Below are positions 34,402 to 45,754 of a stretch of DNA of 64,000 nucleotides, piece by piece; positions within the stretch are counted from its first letter, which is position 1, and every line of letters begins with the position of its first letter. The notes beneath the pieces were generated by a model that saw only the letters and a list, made by a program, of their open reading frames with translations, did not search any database and was not told the DNA's origin. Made by a program: the position numbers and the translations under genes. This DNA is from Porpolomopsis calyptriformis (Eukaryota > Basidiomycota > Agaricomycetes > Agaricales > Hygrophoraceae), in assembly GCA_951640195.1 (NCBI GenBank), contig OX621163.1, positions 2,728,001-2,792,000 on the forward strand. Reading direction: 5' to 3'.

Positions 34402-34548
34402 GAGAAAGATACAAAGGCGCGACTTGCAGTTCAGGATCTGACCCATTTCACTAGAAAATTCCCTTCTGCGGTTTATAACCGAATCCGAGGCATCATGCTC
34501 GACGATCCCTCTTTACCATGGCCGTCCGAGGTTACTCAACAGGAATAA

Positions 34549-34718
34549 ATTTTGTCTTGGCCTTAGACGATTTGTCTATTTTGCTTTCGATGTATAATAT
34601 AAGCATACATTTATAATACCGTTTGTATTTGGTTAGTAGGCATCAGAACGAACCCCCCCCCCATTTCACCTCATGTAGACTGTAGATAAGTTGCCGACGA
34701 AGCATATCAAACCATCTC
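34549..34718. other. Convergent 3' ends of PPR and PDI-like genes
   Basis: A 170-bp AT-rich gap with a CCCCCCCCC run near 34,655; no gene. It holds both 3' UTRs. Confidence 0.6.
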
Positions 34719-36818
34719 TCAATCCAACCTACTACTGGGCTTGCTATTGCTGTGTCGATGATCGTGAGAGTCTCTCCTGGGGTCTTGGGATGAAACGTAG
34801 GTTATGGCGAAAAAGGCGAACAACAGAACGGTTGCGACGAAGAACAAAGTTTTCCAAGGGTGGTGACGGACATAGACATCTGTGGCGAGCATTTTGGAAT
34901 TGAGATACTCAAGTGGGAGGGGGAGTGAGCCAATTGAATGATGATGGAAAAAAAAAGAAAAGAAAAAAACGTACACGAGCCATTCGCTCTACGACATTTT
35001 CAGAACTTTTGGGTTTAATTTTGCCGCTCAATATGCCGTCGATGGTAGAGGAAAGGCTGACAAAATTCGGTTTGATAGAGTGGCCGTTTTGATCGACGTC
35101 ATAGTAGGACAATCGCTGCTCGAGATGAATACAAAAATGAAACAAACAAAGAGAAGAAAAAAAAAGACGGACGGCATGATCGGCAACAACGATGACAGGC
35201 TCCGAGGAAGAAGACGGGTTGATACCATACATACTCTTCAGCCATTTCGCCCATTTGCCGGCATCCATCCAAGTAAAGACGACTTCCCTGGACCGATGAT
35301 CTTTCTCCCTCTGACTCTGCCGAACCTGCCACATTTTCCCGATATCTGTCAACTTTTCGGCCACGTTGTCCTTCATCTCCGCCGTGGCGGCTGCGACGAC
35401 GACCAGTGGCTCGTGGGGCGCCTTCATCACCAGCTGGAATGAGTCCTGGGTGAGCTCTATCGAGGTTGGCAAGCGATTGGCCAGGAGCCAGTTTGTGAGT
35501 GATTCTTGAGAGTGTTCGTTGGAGGAAGAGTCAAGGGTTGAGGGGGCGTAGAACTTAGCTACGGGAAAGGAAGAGTCGTGGTCTTTGAAAGCTAGGATGA
35601 CCCAATGAGATGAAGCGGGGATATTGTACCGACTGAAGAGATCTGGGGATGAGGAAGTAAATATGATGGGGGAGCTTAGCAACACTCGGGACGCTTGTAT
35701 GGCTTGATTCTATGCAAAAGATGAGTTGAGCGAACGGCAAAGAGCGTCAACTTACAATGATGGTATTATCCGACTTGGAGTGAAGGAGAAGATACATGAC
35801 GCTGTTTTGGGAGATTTGGAGAGCGAAATCGCTTTCGACGAGTTCTTGGACAGGACTGGTGGAAAACGCGTCAAGGAGGGTAGTGATATATAGAGTGGGT
35901 ACTCACGGGACAGAAACATCATTTAAAAAAGTGATCAAGTCGTCGAGTGACCTGCCGCCCATATACTCCGATCCTTCACCATCAGCATAGTAGATAAGGG
36001 TGGGATAGCCCTTGACATGTTGGGAAGAGCACAATGCTGAATGGTCGTCGCAGTTGACTTGGGCAATCTCGAGTTTGTATTGCATGTGTCTCGCCAGGTC
36101 GGTCCAGGTCGGGGCGAGTTGTTTACAATACCCACACCTTTTGGTTCGGTTCAAAAAGTGCAAAGCGAAGAGAGAAGCGAGCTCACCATGGAACAAAAAA
36201 CTTGACAAAGGTCGGTCCTTGGGTGATGATTCTACTGAAATTGGTTGGGTCGAGTGCGACAACCGTACCTGCGGGGTTCGCGTTAGGTGTTTGGAGACGG
36301 AGAGGTGGTGGAGGGTGAGTCGGTTCCGATGTCGGCTCGGCGCGGTTTTGGATGTATGTGCGAAGAGTATCGTAGTCTAACTGGCCATGGTATTGCTCGA
36401 CGAGGGATCCAGAATTGTATAGATTTATCTGGGGGTATCGTTTGACGCCTTTCTCTGTGCAGAAATCTGACAGGGAGAGTGAGAGTGAGAGATGGGGTCA
36501 AGAGTTGAGACGGACCTCCATAGCCAGCGCAGTTGACTTGAGCGAGATGTATGCCGGGGTGATCAGACCGGTCGGTCTCGGCATGAAGGCGTTCCCAGGT
36601 AGGAGCGAATTCACGACAGTGATGGCAATAAGGAGAGAAGTATTCTATGAGCCTGGAATGCAGGTTTTTATTACGTATAAAAAAATGAGGAAAGGGGGGA
36701 CTTGCCAGAGGCCGTCAGAGACTGTATGGTCGAAGGTGGTCGGGAAGAGTTCGGTTTGGGAGACGGGTGCGGCAGCGGCGAGGAGAGCGAGGGTGAGAGC
36801 GAGCTGTGCAGGCTTCAT
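34719..36818 (-). CDS. Membrane-anchored PDI-like protein with two thioredoxin domains
   Basis: Exons 36818..36706, 36652..36516, 36466..36187, 36137..35907, 35855..35756, 35709..35173, 35115..34977 and 34879..34719 give 565 residues. A signal peptide (MKPAQLALTLALLAAAAPVS) is followed by a thioredoxin domain with CxxC in SPYCHHC and a second with WCGYC. A long lumenal region without CxxC comes next, then a C-terminal membrane segment (TLFFVATVLLFAFFAITYV) and a short basic tail. This resembles ER thiol oxidoreductases of the TMX/PDI group acting on disulfide formation. The first intron uses a GC donor (GCAAGT at 36705). The ATG overlaps the upstream gene's first possible ATG on the other strand. 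Confidence 0.88.
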
Positions 36819-36822
36819 GGTG

Positions 36823-37536
36823 ATGGAGAGAGCTGTCTACTCCGAATTTCGAGATGAGCTGTCGGTCGTGCACCTCGCTCTGTTCACTCAAATCACGGAC
36901 TCGTCTCGTCTCCGGGCGAGGATGGTGAAGGCTGCAAGGAGCGAGGAGGAGAGTGAACGAGAAGCGGTTAATTTCGCGTTTATCAACGCCCGACTGGTTC
37001 GTTCGTCTCCCGCTCGTTTCGCGAAACGTATCTTACTGATGGCAACGCTCAGATTACGAGTCGACTGCAGCTTCAGACAGCTATCTACCAGGCGATTGTT
37101 GCTGCCTCTGAAGGGTGTCTGCGGACGAAGACGGTTCACTCAGAAGTGTTGTGGGCATTAAACCCGACTAACAATGTTCGTCGAATGTCCCCCCTTTTTG
37201 TGCAGGGCTAACTGGCTCACACAGATTACCGAGGCGATCAGACGGTATGGAGTATCAGACACGAGTACGTCTCTGTTCGTCGTCCGAGTGGGGTCACCCG
37301 CGCTGGACGGGGTAGAGGCCAAGATGAGGGCGGTCGTGGATGGCGAGATGGTGCGATGGACGGGGGGAGAGCAAGAGACTGACTGGTTGTTGGTGAAGAA
37401 GGTGAGTGGGGGGTGGTGGTGGATGTGTGTGCCGATGCTGATGTTCGGATAGTACCACAAGCTGAACGATGAGGATGATGTTGGGGTGATTGAGAATATC
37501 GTGACGAGTTCTGTAGCGATGAAGAGTGTAATGTAA
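36823..37536 (+). CDS. CGI121: CGI121/TPRKB, KEOPS complex subunit
   Basis: Exons 36823..36996, 37053..37175, 37225..37401 and 37453..37536 give 185 residues. Conserved features are ELSVVHLALFTQITDSSRLR at the N-terminus, NFAFINARL, a LQTAIYQAI helix, LRTKTVHSEVLWALNP, ITEAIRRYGVSDTSTSLFVVRV and the C-terminal ENIVTSSVAMKSV. This is the KEOPS/EKC subunit needed for tRNA t6A37 modification and telomere functions. Start MERAVYSEF was preferred, but an in-frame ATG two codons upstream (36817) overlaps the PDI start codon. SCO1 starts 3 bp after its stop. Confidence 0.9.
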
Positions 37537-37539
37537 TTA

Positions 37540-38351
37540 ATGTTCTCCAGACTGCCACGACTGTTGCGCCCGCTGTCGAGAGCTTACCACCCCCATCGTG
37601 CACAGTTGGGGGTATTCACACCGAAATCAGCGGTCGTGTTCGTAGCGACCGGGATTGGACTCTACCTTTACTTTCAGCACGAGAAACGGACGATTGGTGA
37701 AGAACGTCGTAAGTAATGCCCCCCCCCCCGCCGGTCGCCCCGTACTGACCTTGGCCAGGCAAAGAACGCGAGGCGAAACAGTTCGGTCGCGCTCGCGTCG
37801 GTGGTCCGTTCAAACTCACCACCCACACCCACCAGCCGTTCTCTGAACGAGACCTGGTCGGGAAATGGAGTTTTCTGTATTTCGGGTTCACGCACTGCCC
37901 GGACATTTGTCCAGCCGAGCTTGACAAAATGGGTGCCATCATCGACACCCTCCGTTCGTGTCCTTCTTACCTTCCCTCTCTCACACGCTCTCACACGTCT
38001 CACACGTTTTCAGAAAAAAAAACACAGGGCGGGACGGTCTTTCAGCCGGTGTTCATCTCGGTCGACCCCGCCCGGGACTCTGTGGCTCAGGTCGCGAGCT
38101 ACCTCTCCGAATTTCACCCGACATTCGTCGGTCTCACAGGCGACTACGAGGCCGTCAAGTCGGTCTGCAAAGCGTACCGAGTGTACTTTTCGACCCCGCC
38201 GAGCGCTGACCCGGACGGGGACTACCTCGTCGACCATTCGATATTCATCTATCTCATCGATCCGAACGGTGAATTCGTAGAGGCGTTTGGCCAGTCGACT
38301 ACGGTTGAGGAGGTGGTTGCTCGAGTACAGAAGGAACTGGTTAATTACTAA
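37540..38351 (+). CDS. SCO1: SCO1, mitochondrial copper chaperone
   Basis: Exons 37540..37708, 37759..37953 and 38014..38351 give 233 residues. A basic presequence (MFSRLPRLLRPLSRAYHPHRA), one membrane segment (AVVFVATGIGLYLYF), then the thioredoxin-fold domain with the copper-binding CPDIC motif, FQPVFISVDPARD and the conserved His in DHSIFIYLIDP. It delivers copper to the CuA site of cytochrome c oxidase subunit 2 in the inner membrane. The third exon begins with nine A, encoding Gln-Lys-Lys-Thr. The start was chosen because it gives a classic presequence and lies just after CGI121. Confidence 0.95.
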
Positions 38352-38750
38352 CTTCCGTCTCTTCCTGTGTCTGCTTGGACAACAGCTTCATCCGTCGCAC
38401 GTAGCTACCGCTGATTGTCAGAAAACGAAATGAAGGAGAACGAACGACTTGCTCATCGTATTGGCACCTGCGTCGCGGGTTAGCGTTTTCACAACGGGTG
38501 CAACGTCCTTACTTTTCATACGAGTGACGTTCCTCTTCGCATTTCCAGGGCAGATAAAAGTGCTCTTTCCGACACACATTCAGCGGGATGAGCAGACTGC
38601 AGAGCGGTCAACATGGGCATGCCAAACCGAGAGCGAGATACGCACGCCGAGCAGCCGTCTCTCCAGGCGAGAGGCACTTTGTTAGCTTTGAGCTCGGTCT
38701 GAGACGCGGTGGTCGAGGATGGCATTAGAAAAGCAAGTGTGACTGTGTAA
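38352..38750. other. Intergenic, convergent SCO1/RPN10
   Basis: About 400 bp without a recognisable gene; short frames have no family resemblance. Confidence 0.5.
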
Positions 38751-39815
38751 CTACTTTTGCTCGTCGTCTTTCATACTCATCTCAATCGCCTTCGCAATCG
38801 CCTCCTCTTCGTCCATCTCCACATCCTCTCCTTGCTCTGGCCCCTGATCTTCACTCGGAACGGCTGGTGTCGGTATGGGCGAAATGGTCGGTGTTGGGGC
38901 AGCGGCTGCTTGCTCTGCCTCTTCGCGCGCATGGGCTTCCTGCATCGACATTCGCAGTGCCTGGAACAGAGTGTGAAATCACGCCTTTCGCTCAGCTAGA
39001 CTCGTACCATAGCCAACTCGGGATCGAGACTTGGGTCGACGCCAAACATTTCAAACTCATTTCCTGCACCACTTCCAGACGCCGGGAGGGCACCGTCGAC
39101 CATGGCGTCTTCTGGGATACCACGGTCGCCGGCGAGGATCGGAGAGGAGAGAATCGCGTCAGAGAGGAGACGCGAGCCTGGGGGGACGGTGAGAAGATGT
39201 CTGGCAAAGTGTGAAAACTTGTTCGTGAATGGATGCAATGACATACGAATTGTCTCCGCTGGATGCGCCTTCTGTGAGCGCCTTGAGCACACTCTTCTCG
39301 TCGTCCTCGATGCCATCCCCGAAGGCGACGACGTCGACGGCGACATTATTCTTTTTGAGCTTCTTTGCCAGTTTCACCATACTCTTCTCGTCAGCGGCGG
39401 GGCCGTCCAAGGGGGAGGCGACAAAGACGATGATGCGTTGTCTGAGGTTTTTGTTCTCTCTGTGCTTGAGCGCGAGCTGTGCGATGGCGATCGAGGTGGG
39501 AATGTCTATAAAACCAGAGACCATGGCCGAGGCTGAATGGATCGCCTTGAGTATCTGACCGAGGTCTTTGGTGTGAGTGACCAAGACCTCTGGCCTGTGA
39601 GAACGATGAGCGGTGAGGACGTGTGCAAGAACTAGAACGTACCCTTTGCCTGCCATGGTCATGATACCGACCGTGTTCTCCGGATTCGAGTCGATTTTAG
39701 TCTGAAAGACGGTAGTGATTGCATCCGACTGAGCCTCGAAACGAGTCGGTTGATAGTCCCCATTCCTCATATACTCCGAGTTGTCTATTATCATCATCGT
39801 AGCTTCGAGTGGCAT
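38751..39815 (-). CDS. RPN10: RPN10, 26S proteasome ubiquitin receptor
   Basis: Exons 39815..39643, 39594..39247, 39200..39008 and 38960..38751 give 307 residues. N-terminal VWA domain ([45 protein letters not shown]) that docks in the regulatory particle. Ubiquitin-interacting motifs lie at [15 protein letters not shown] and [16 protein letters not shown] near the C-terminus, linked by an acidic/Pro-rich segment. It binds polyubiquitinated substrates. The next gene starts 147 bp away on the other strand, so the promoter is shared. Confidence 0.96.
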
Positions 39816-39961
39816 GTCGAGTGGATGTCGTTGTCGTTGTCGAGTAAAATCTTTTTTTTATTGTTTTTGTACCTTTTTTTCATTCCCCGTCTCTTCGACC
39901 ACAACCACCACCATCTCTCTCCCCCCTCTCTCCCGCTCCTTTTCCCTTCGTTCTTTACCCC

Positions 39962-42097
39962 ATGTCCTCCCTTTCCCCCGTTCAACGTCTTCGTACCCGT
40001 ACTTCTGACTTTTCTGACTTTTTTCGTCCCTCCACACGTACCAGGATCCCTTTCCTCCGTCGTAATAGAAAGAAATCTCTCGATTCCTCTCCTCCAGAAC
40101 ACCCTTCAGACTCCTCCTCCTCTCTCACTTCCAAGCTCGCCTCCCGCTTCTCCCCAAAACACCGTCCCACAAACACACTCCCATCCACCCACTCTTCCCT
40201 CACTCTCAACGACCCCGCTCCCCCTTCGTCCTCCCTCACCCCTCCTTCCCCTGGCCCCCGCCAAGCTTCCTTCGACTCCGCCTCGACCGCCACACAAGAC
40301 CGTGCTCCCACTCCACGCCCCTTACGTCCCACGATCACCGTCTCCGTTCCCCCTCCAGAAGACTTGGATGCCTTCTCCGACCTTTTCACCCGCCCAAATC
40401 CCCCAACCTCTCCCCAATCCCCAGACCATCCCACCACTGACTCCGTAGAGAGTTCCGACGACGACAAGCTCGACCTACCAGAAGTCACCACCCCGGACCC
40501 TAGTCCCCCTCCCCCGCCCCCTATGCAACTTCCCAACCCTTCCTTTGACTCGGGCAATCCCCCTGCTCTTACCGTTCCCTTTCATATGGATGACAGTAGC
40601 ACCTCCGATTTTTCAGCTCATCACCTCGACCGCCCTCTCTCCCAAAGAAGTCCATCCACCAACGAGACCAGACCGACCCGAAAGAAGCAGCTCTCCATCT
40701 CCATCTGGCGTGAGCTTGAAAATGGTTTGGGAACTCAACTAGACCCTGATTCCGGAGAGGAATCAGACCATGACTTGGTCTTCGATCCTACCTATACAAT
40801 ACAGTCACCCACCGAACCCTCAATCTCTCCCTGGAAGCGTCAGACGGTGGCCACTATGCCCTACAAATCCAGCGAACGGTCGACTTCTTCCCGGTCCTTA
40901 AAGTCTCTCACTTCTCCCTCCGGTCCTCCATCCATACCATTACCATCCCCTCCCGTTGGTTCTCCCTCGTTTTCTTCCCTTCCAACTATTCCCTCCATTC
41001 CTACCGTTTCCTCTTCTTCATTACCCACCAGGAACTCACGTCGTCCACGAGCGTACACCATCACCTCAACGGTCTCCACAACTCCTTCTACCACTGGCCC
41101 CACCGCTACCCGCTCATCCTCCCTCAAGTCAAATCGCAAACCAACACCAAAGCCCTCCGAAAGCAACCAAACAGAGTGTGCAACTGTGGATAATGCGACG
41201 ACCGAGCAACTCCGACAGGCCCTCAAGGCCCAACGTGCCCGATTCGATGATCTTGCACGGTACCTGCTCAGCGTAACCGCCAAACATTCCGCCGAAAAGG
41301 CCGCTTTGATGAAAAGGATCGATACCCTTGAGCGGGAGGCTCGCAAGACTGGCAGAGAGCTCAAAGGACTCAGATACTTGGTGATGCATGGTACTGGGTC
41401 CGGCCTTCCCTCCACCCTCAATAACCGGCCCTCTAGCTTGGTCGACGGCCCAGATTCTCGTCGCGCCGCGTCCGAAAGTATCTACCCTAAAAATGCTCTT
41501 GGTAATCTCTCTCCAAATATTTCTCGTTCAACCAGCCTTCTTGTCCCGGCTGGGAGTGGCAAACATGACTTTCCGGGGCCTTATATATTTAGCAATGATA
41601 AACGGTCGTCTGTTTCATCATACTCGTCCTCCGCGACGTCATCCACGTCATCCCTCTCGTTACCCACCCTGGCCGTGCCGGCCAATCCAGCGCTGTCCCC
41701 CGCGCTGTCTGTCATTCCAGAAGCGCGTACCCCGACCCCCGATTCGGGTCGGAACCGGGACAGAGTCCCAGAACCGCCTCCGCCTCCAACGGTCATCACT
41801 ATTGCAACCGATCGGCAGCGAGAGAAGGAGGAAAGGCGGGCGTCTCGCACACTCCACCGGCTGTCGTCATCGTCGACAGCTTCTTCGACTTCTTCAGCTG
41901 CGTCCTTCGCGTACCCAGCCAACCTGAAACGCGGGCGGCCGCCTTCGATCGCTCAAGTGTTGGGTGAGTCATCAAGTATGGAAGACGTGCTAGAAAAATT
42001 TAGACCGTTGGCTGCTTCTACTACGGTGATGATACCCTCACACGCTTCGCGTGAGTCGTCTGCTCAGGAGACTGTAACTGTGCCGACCTGTCTTTGA
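39962..42097 (+). CDS. Orphan Ser/Pro-rich protein with central coiled coil
   Basis: A single-exon frame of 711 residues. The first 400 residues are disordered, rich in Ser, Pro and Thr, with basic RRNRKKSL and proline runs. About residues 413-475 form a likely coiled coil (TEQLRQALKAQRARFDDLARYLLSV, KRIDTLEREARKTGRELKGL). The rest is again Ser-rich, with a conserved-looking RGRPPSIAQVLGESSSMEDVLEKFRPL near the C-terminus. No named domain is recognised. The N-terminal composition resembles fungal cytoskeletal or polarity proteins, but no function can be assigned. Confidence 0.75.
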   Translation: MSSLSPVQRLRTRTSDFSDFFRPSTRTRIPFLRRNRKKSLDSSPPEHPSDSSSSLTSKLASRFSPKHRPTNTLPSTHSSLTLNDPAPPSSSLTPPSPGPRQASFDSASTATQDRAPTPRPLRPTITVSVPPPEDLDAFSDLFTRPNPPTSPQSPDHPTTDSVESSDDDKLDLPEVTTPDPSPPPPPPMQLPNPSFDSGNPPALTVPFHMDDSSTSDFSAHHLDRPLSQRSPSTNETRPTRKKQLSISIWRELENGLGTQLDPDSGEESDHDLVFDPTYTIQSPTEPSISPWKRQTVATMPYKSSERSTSSRSLKSLTSPSGPPSIPLPSPPVGSPSFSSLPTIPSIPTVSSSSLPTRNSRRPRAYTITSTVSTTPSTTGPTATRSSSLKSNRKPTPKPSESNQTECATVDNATTEQLRQALKAQRARFDDLARYLLSVTAKHSAEKAALMKRIDTLEREARKTGRELKGLRYLVMHGTGSGLPSTLNNRPSSLVDGPDSRRAASESIYPKNALGNLSPNISRSTSLLVPAGSGKHDFPGPYIFSNDKRSSVSSYSSSATSSTSSLSLPTLAVPANPALSPALSVIPEARTPTPDSGRNRDRVPEPPPPPTVITIATDRQREKEERRASRTLHRLSSSSTASSTSSAASFAYPANLKRGRPPSIAQVLGESSSMEDVLEKFRPLAASTTVMIPSHASRESSAQETVTVPTCL

Positions 42098-42349
42098 AAA
42101 AAATTCCATCCGTCTGAACCATACTTGCTTCGTTCTCCCCCCCCCCCTGGGTTCTTTTTCTCTTTGGGTTTACCGTCTTCGGACGAGGTTACATATTCGT
42201 TCATCAAACTGCTATTTATATGGTTTTTTACGCTATCACTGATATAGTTTAGTAACTTCAATGTATCCAGATTTTTTCCGTTACCCTGCAATTTCAATTG
42301 GGATGATATTTTTGTATTTCAATAACATTCGGACCCAAATACATACGGA
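42098..42349. other. Convergent intergenic region
   Basis: About 250 bp, AT-rich, with a C9 run near 42,140. No gene. Confidence 0.6.
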
Positions 42350-43570
42350 TTAAGACTGACCGACAACCGCTCTGGTAGACTCTGAGAACAATAAACCACC
42401 TATCATCGTCTCTCTTCCTCGATCTCGACTCCGATCCCAACGACCACGCAGCCGGACCAACCTCGAACGGCGCAGGACACTGCGAACGACGCCCTGCACG
42501 GCGGGCAAGGCGCCACCGCCACCACCACCACTGCCGCCACTGCCGCCCTTGCGCGTGGCGAGGGGTGGCAGCCGGGGGATCACCGGTTCGCTCGTCGTGA
42601 GTCGGGTCGTGCCGAGGCTGGGGCGGAGGGATACGCCGTGTGTCCGTCGTCGCTGGTACGCATGAGCTGGAGAAAACGCGGCTGGGGCGGAGGACGAGCG
42701 AGAGTGGTGGTGGTGGTGGTGGTGTGCGGGGGAAAGATTGGTCAAGTTGATGTCTAGGAGGGGGGAGAGTGTGATGTCCGGATGGTGGTGGTGAGCGGTG
42801 GTGAGCGGTGGTGGTGGTGGTGGTGGTGGTGGTGGTGGAGTGGACGGACGGCTGTGAGGAGGGGGGGGAGGGGGAGGAGGTGAGGAAGGAAGGGGGAGAG
42901 GGGGGAGTGGTTTGTCGCGTAGGTTAGGCCGCGGGACAGGTTTGCGAACGACGGTGGCGGGTCCGCGTCCAGGGTAAGACTGGTTCGATGATCGCTTTGA
43001 AGAGAGGGTGCCAGTACCAGCGCTGGTGCTGGCCGTTGAAGATGAGGAGGAAGTCGAATGCGATCCGACGAGGACGTAATGGTCCGTAGAATCCGAGGAT
43101 GATGACGGGAAGGCAGGCTCCAGGAAATCCGGCGGCGACGACGCGTGGTGCGTGTTTAAAGTAAGTTTTATGCGGGAAACAATACCTGAACGAGTTGAGT
43201 GGAGGGACCCGAAACATATAAGAATGAACTGACCACCGATGGGTTTGGTTCCGATTTTACTGGGGAGTGGAGGAGGAGGAAGTGGGGGAGAGTCAGCGTC
43301 CTCGTCAGGATGCCATACTCTCCTCTGTCCTGGGATGGAGCGGTCAGTTTCTGTGTCGACAATATAAACACCATCATCTCCATCACAACCGCCTGTTCTC
43401 GATGCGGTTTGAAGAAGATGGTACGGGATCTGCGGGGGGGCTATGGTTAGTATCCGACTGGAGAAAGGTGGATAGGCACCTTGTGGTGCTGCGCCCAGAG
43501 ACGCATTAAGAACAAAAGACGGGGAAGACAGAAATTGGGCAGAGGCCAGGTATTGGATTATATAGCTCAC
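42350..43570 (-). CDS. Orphan proline/histidine-rich protein
   Basis: A 406-codon frame is open throughout. The N-terminal ~100 residues (YLASAQFLSSPSFVLNASLG, CDGDDGVYIVDTETD, GQRRVWHPDEDADSPP) look like a real conserved domain of unknown name. After that come long Pro, His, Ser and Gly runs. Two possible introns, both in-frame multiples of 3 or uncertain, may be hidden: one after PQG (39 nt, containing the branch-like TACTAAC) and one beginning near 43,235 (GTCAGT). The exact protein is therefore uncertain. GTG/GGT repeats at about 42,807..42,838 encode the Pro run. Confidence 0.6.
   Translation of the reverse strand: MSYIIQYLASAQFLSSPSFVLNASLGAAPQGAYPPFSSRILTIAPPQIPYHLLQTASRTGGCDGDDGVYIVDTETDRSIPGQRRVWHPDEDADSPPLPPPPLPSKIGTKPIGGQFILICFGSLHSTRSGIVSRIKLTLNTHHASSPPDFLEPAFPSSSSDSTDHYVLVGSHSTSSSSSTASTSAGTGTLSSKRSSNQSYPGRGPATVVRKPVPRPNLRDKPLPPLPLPSSPPPPPPPPHSRPSTPPPPPPPPPPPLTTAHHHHPDITLSPLLDINLTNLSPAHHHHHHHSRSSSAPAAFSPAHAYQRRRTHGVSLRPSLGTTRLTTSEPVIPRLPPLATRKGGSGGSGGGGGGALPAVQGVVRSVLRRSRLVRLRGRWDRSRDRGRETMIGGLLFSESTRAVVGQS
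42807..42838. repeat. GGT/GTG trinucleotide microsatellite
   Basis: About ten GGT units inside the Pro-rich part of the orphan gene; likely length-variable. Confidence 0.8.
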
Positions 43571-43805
43571 TGCCTGGCTGTCGACACGATGTATTCGAGC
43601 TGTGCCCGCAGGTGAAGCTGCGTAAAAGCGCTTTGTTCTTCATGATGACTGAGCGAAAGGTTGTGAAAATTGGAAAAAAGGCGCAGTTAAAACATCACGG
43701 CAGACGTATCCTAACCACGAACTAGTAAAGAACGAAAGAAAGAAAGAAAGAAAGAAAGAAAAACTCCAATATTTGACTTGACTTCCTTAACTTCTCATTC
43801 GACAC
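43571..43805. other. Intergenic with (GAAA)n microsatellite
   Basis: Between the orphan gene start and the actin 1 stop. It contains a GAAA repeat of about seven units at 43,733..43,763. No gene. Confidence 0.7.
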
Positions 43806-45377
<1,572 letters not shown>

Positions 45378-45754
45378 GCTGATTATCCGTTAGGGTTAAC
45401 TGGAAGGAAATATAAGTTTGTGGTTTAGGGGAAGCTGGTGGTGACAGTGAGCGACTACGAAAGAACACGAGCTTGATCGCTGGGTGAATCGACGACGAAC
45501 ATACCTTTGACTGACTGGAGCTGGGGCAAAGGGTAATCAGCCAATTTTGGCGAGCAGCGAGTTCCCTTATCGGATGAGTTTAGGGCAGGTTCACTCTTCA
45601 ATCGTTGCTCGTCGTTTTCAGGTCCGTGCGCATTTGCATCCATCTCTGATTCATTTGGCTTTCGACCATTCCGTGTGACAATGCATCCCTATTTTTTCAA
45701 TCGTATAAAAAGCCACACAAGGCTGACTTTCTTTCTTGTCCATCGACTTCCACC

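Noticed and set aside
36415..37161. 248-codon plus-strand frame
   Set aside because: It is CGI121 exon 1 extended by antisense PDI sequence upstream and intron sequence downstream; only 36823..36996 of it is coding in CGI121.
39750..40557. Long frames overlapping the 711-residue protein in other frames
   Set aside because: Low-complexity C-rich sequence keeps several frames open; only the 39962..42097 frame has a coiled coil and full length.
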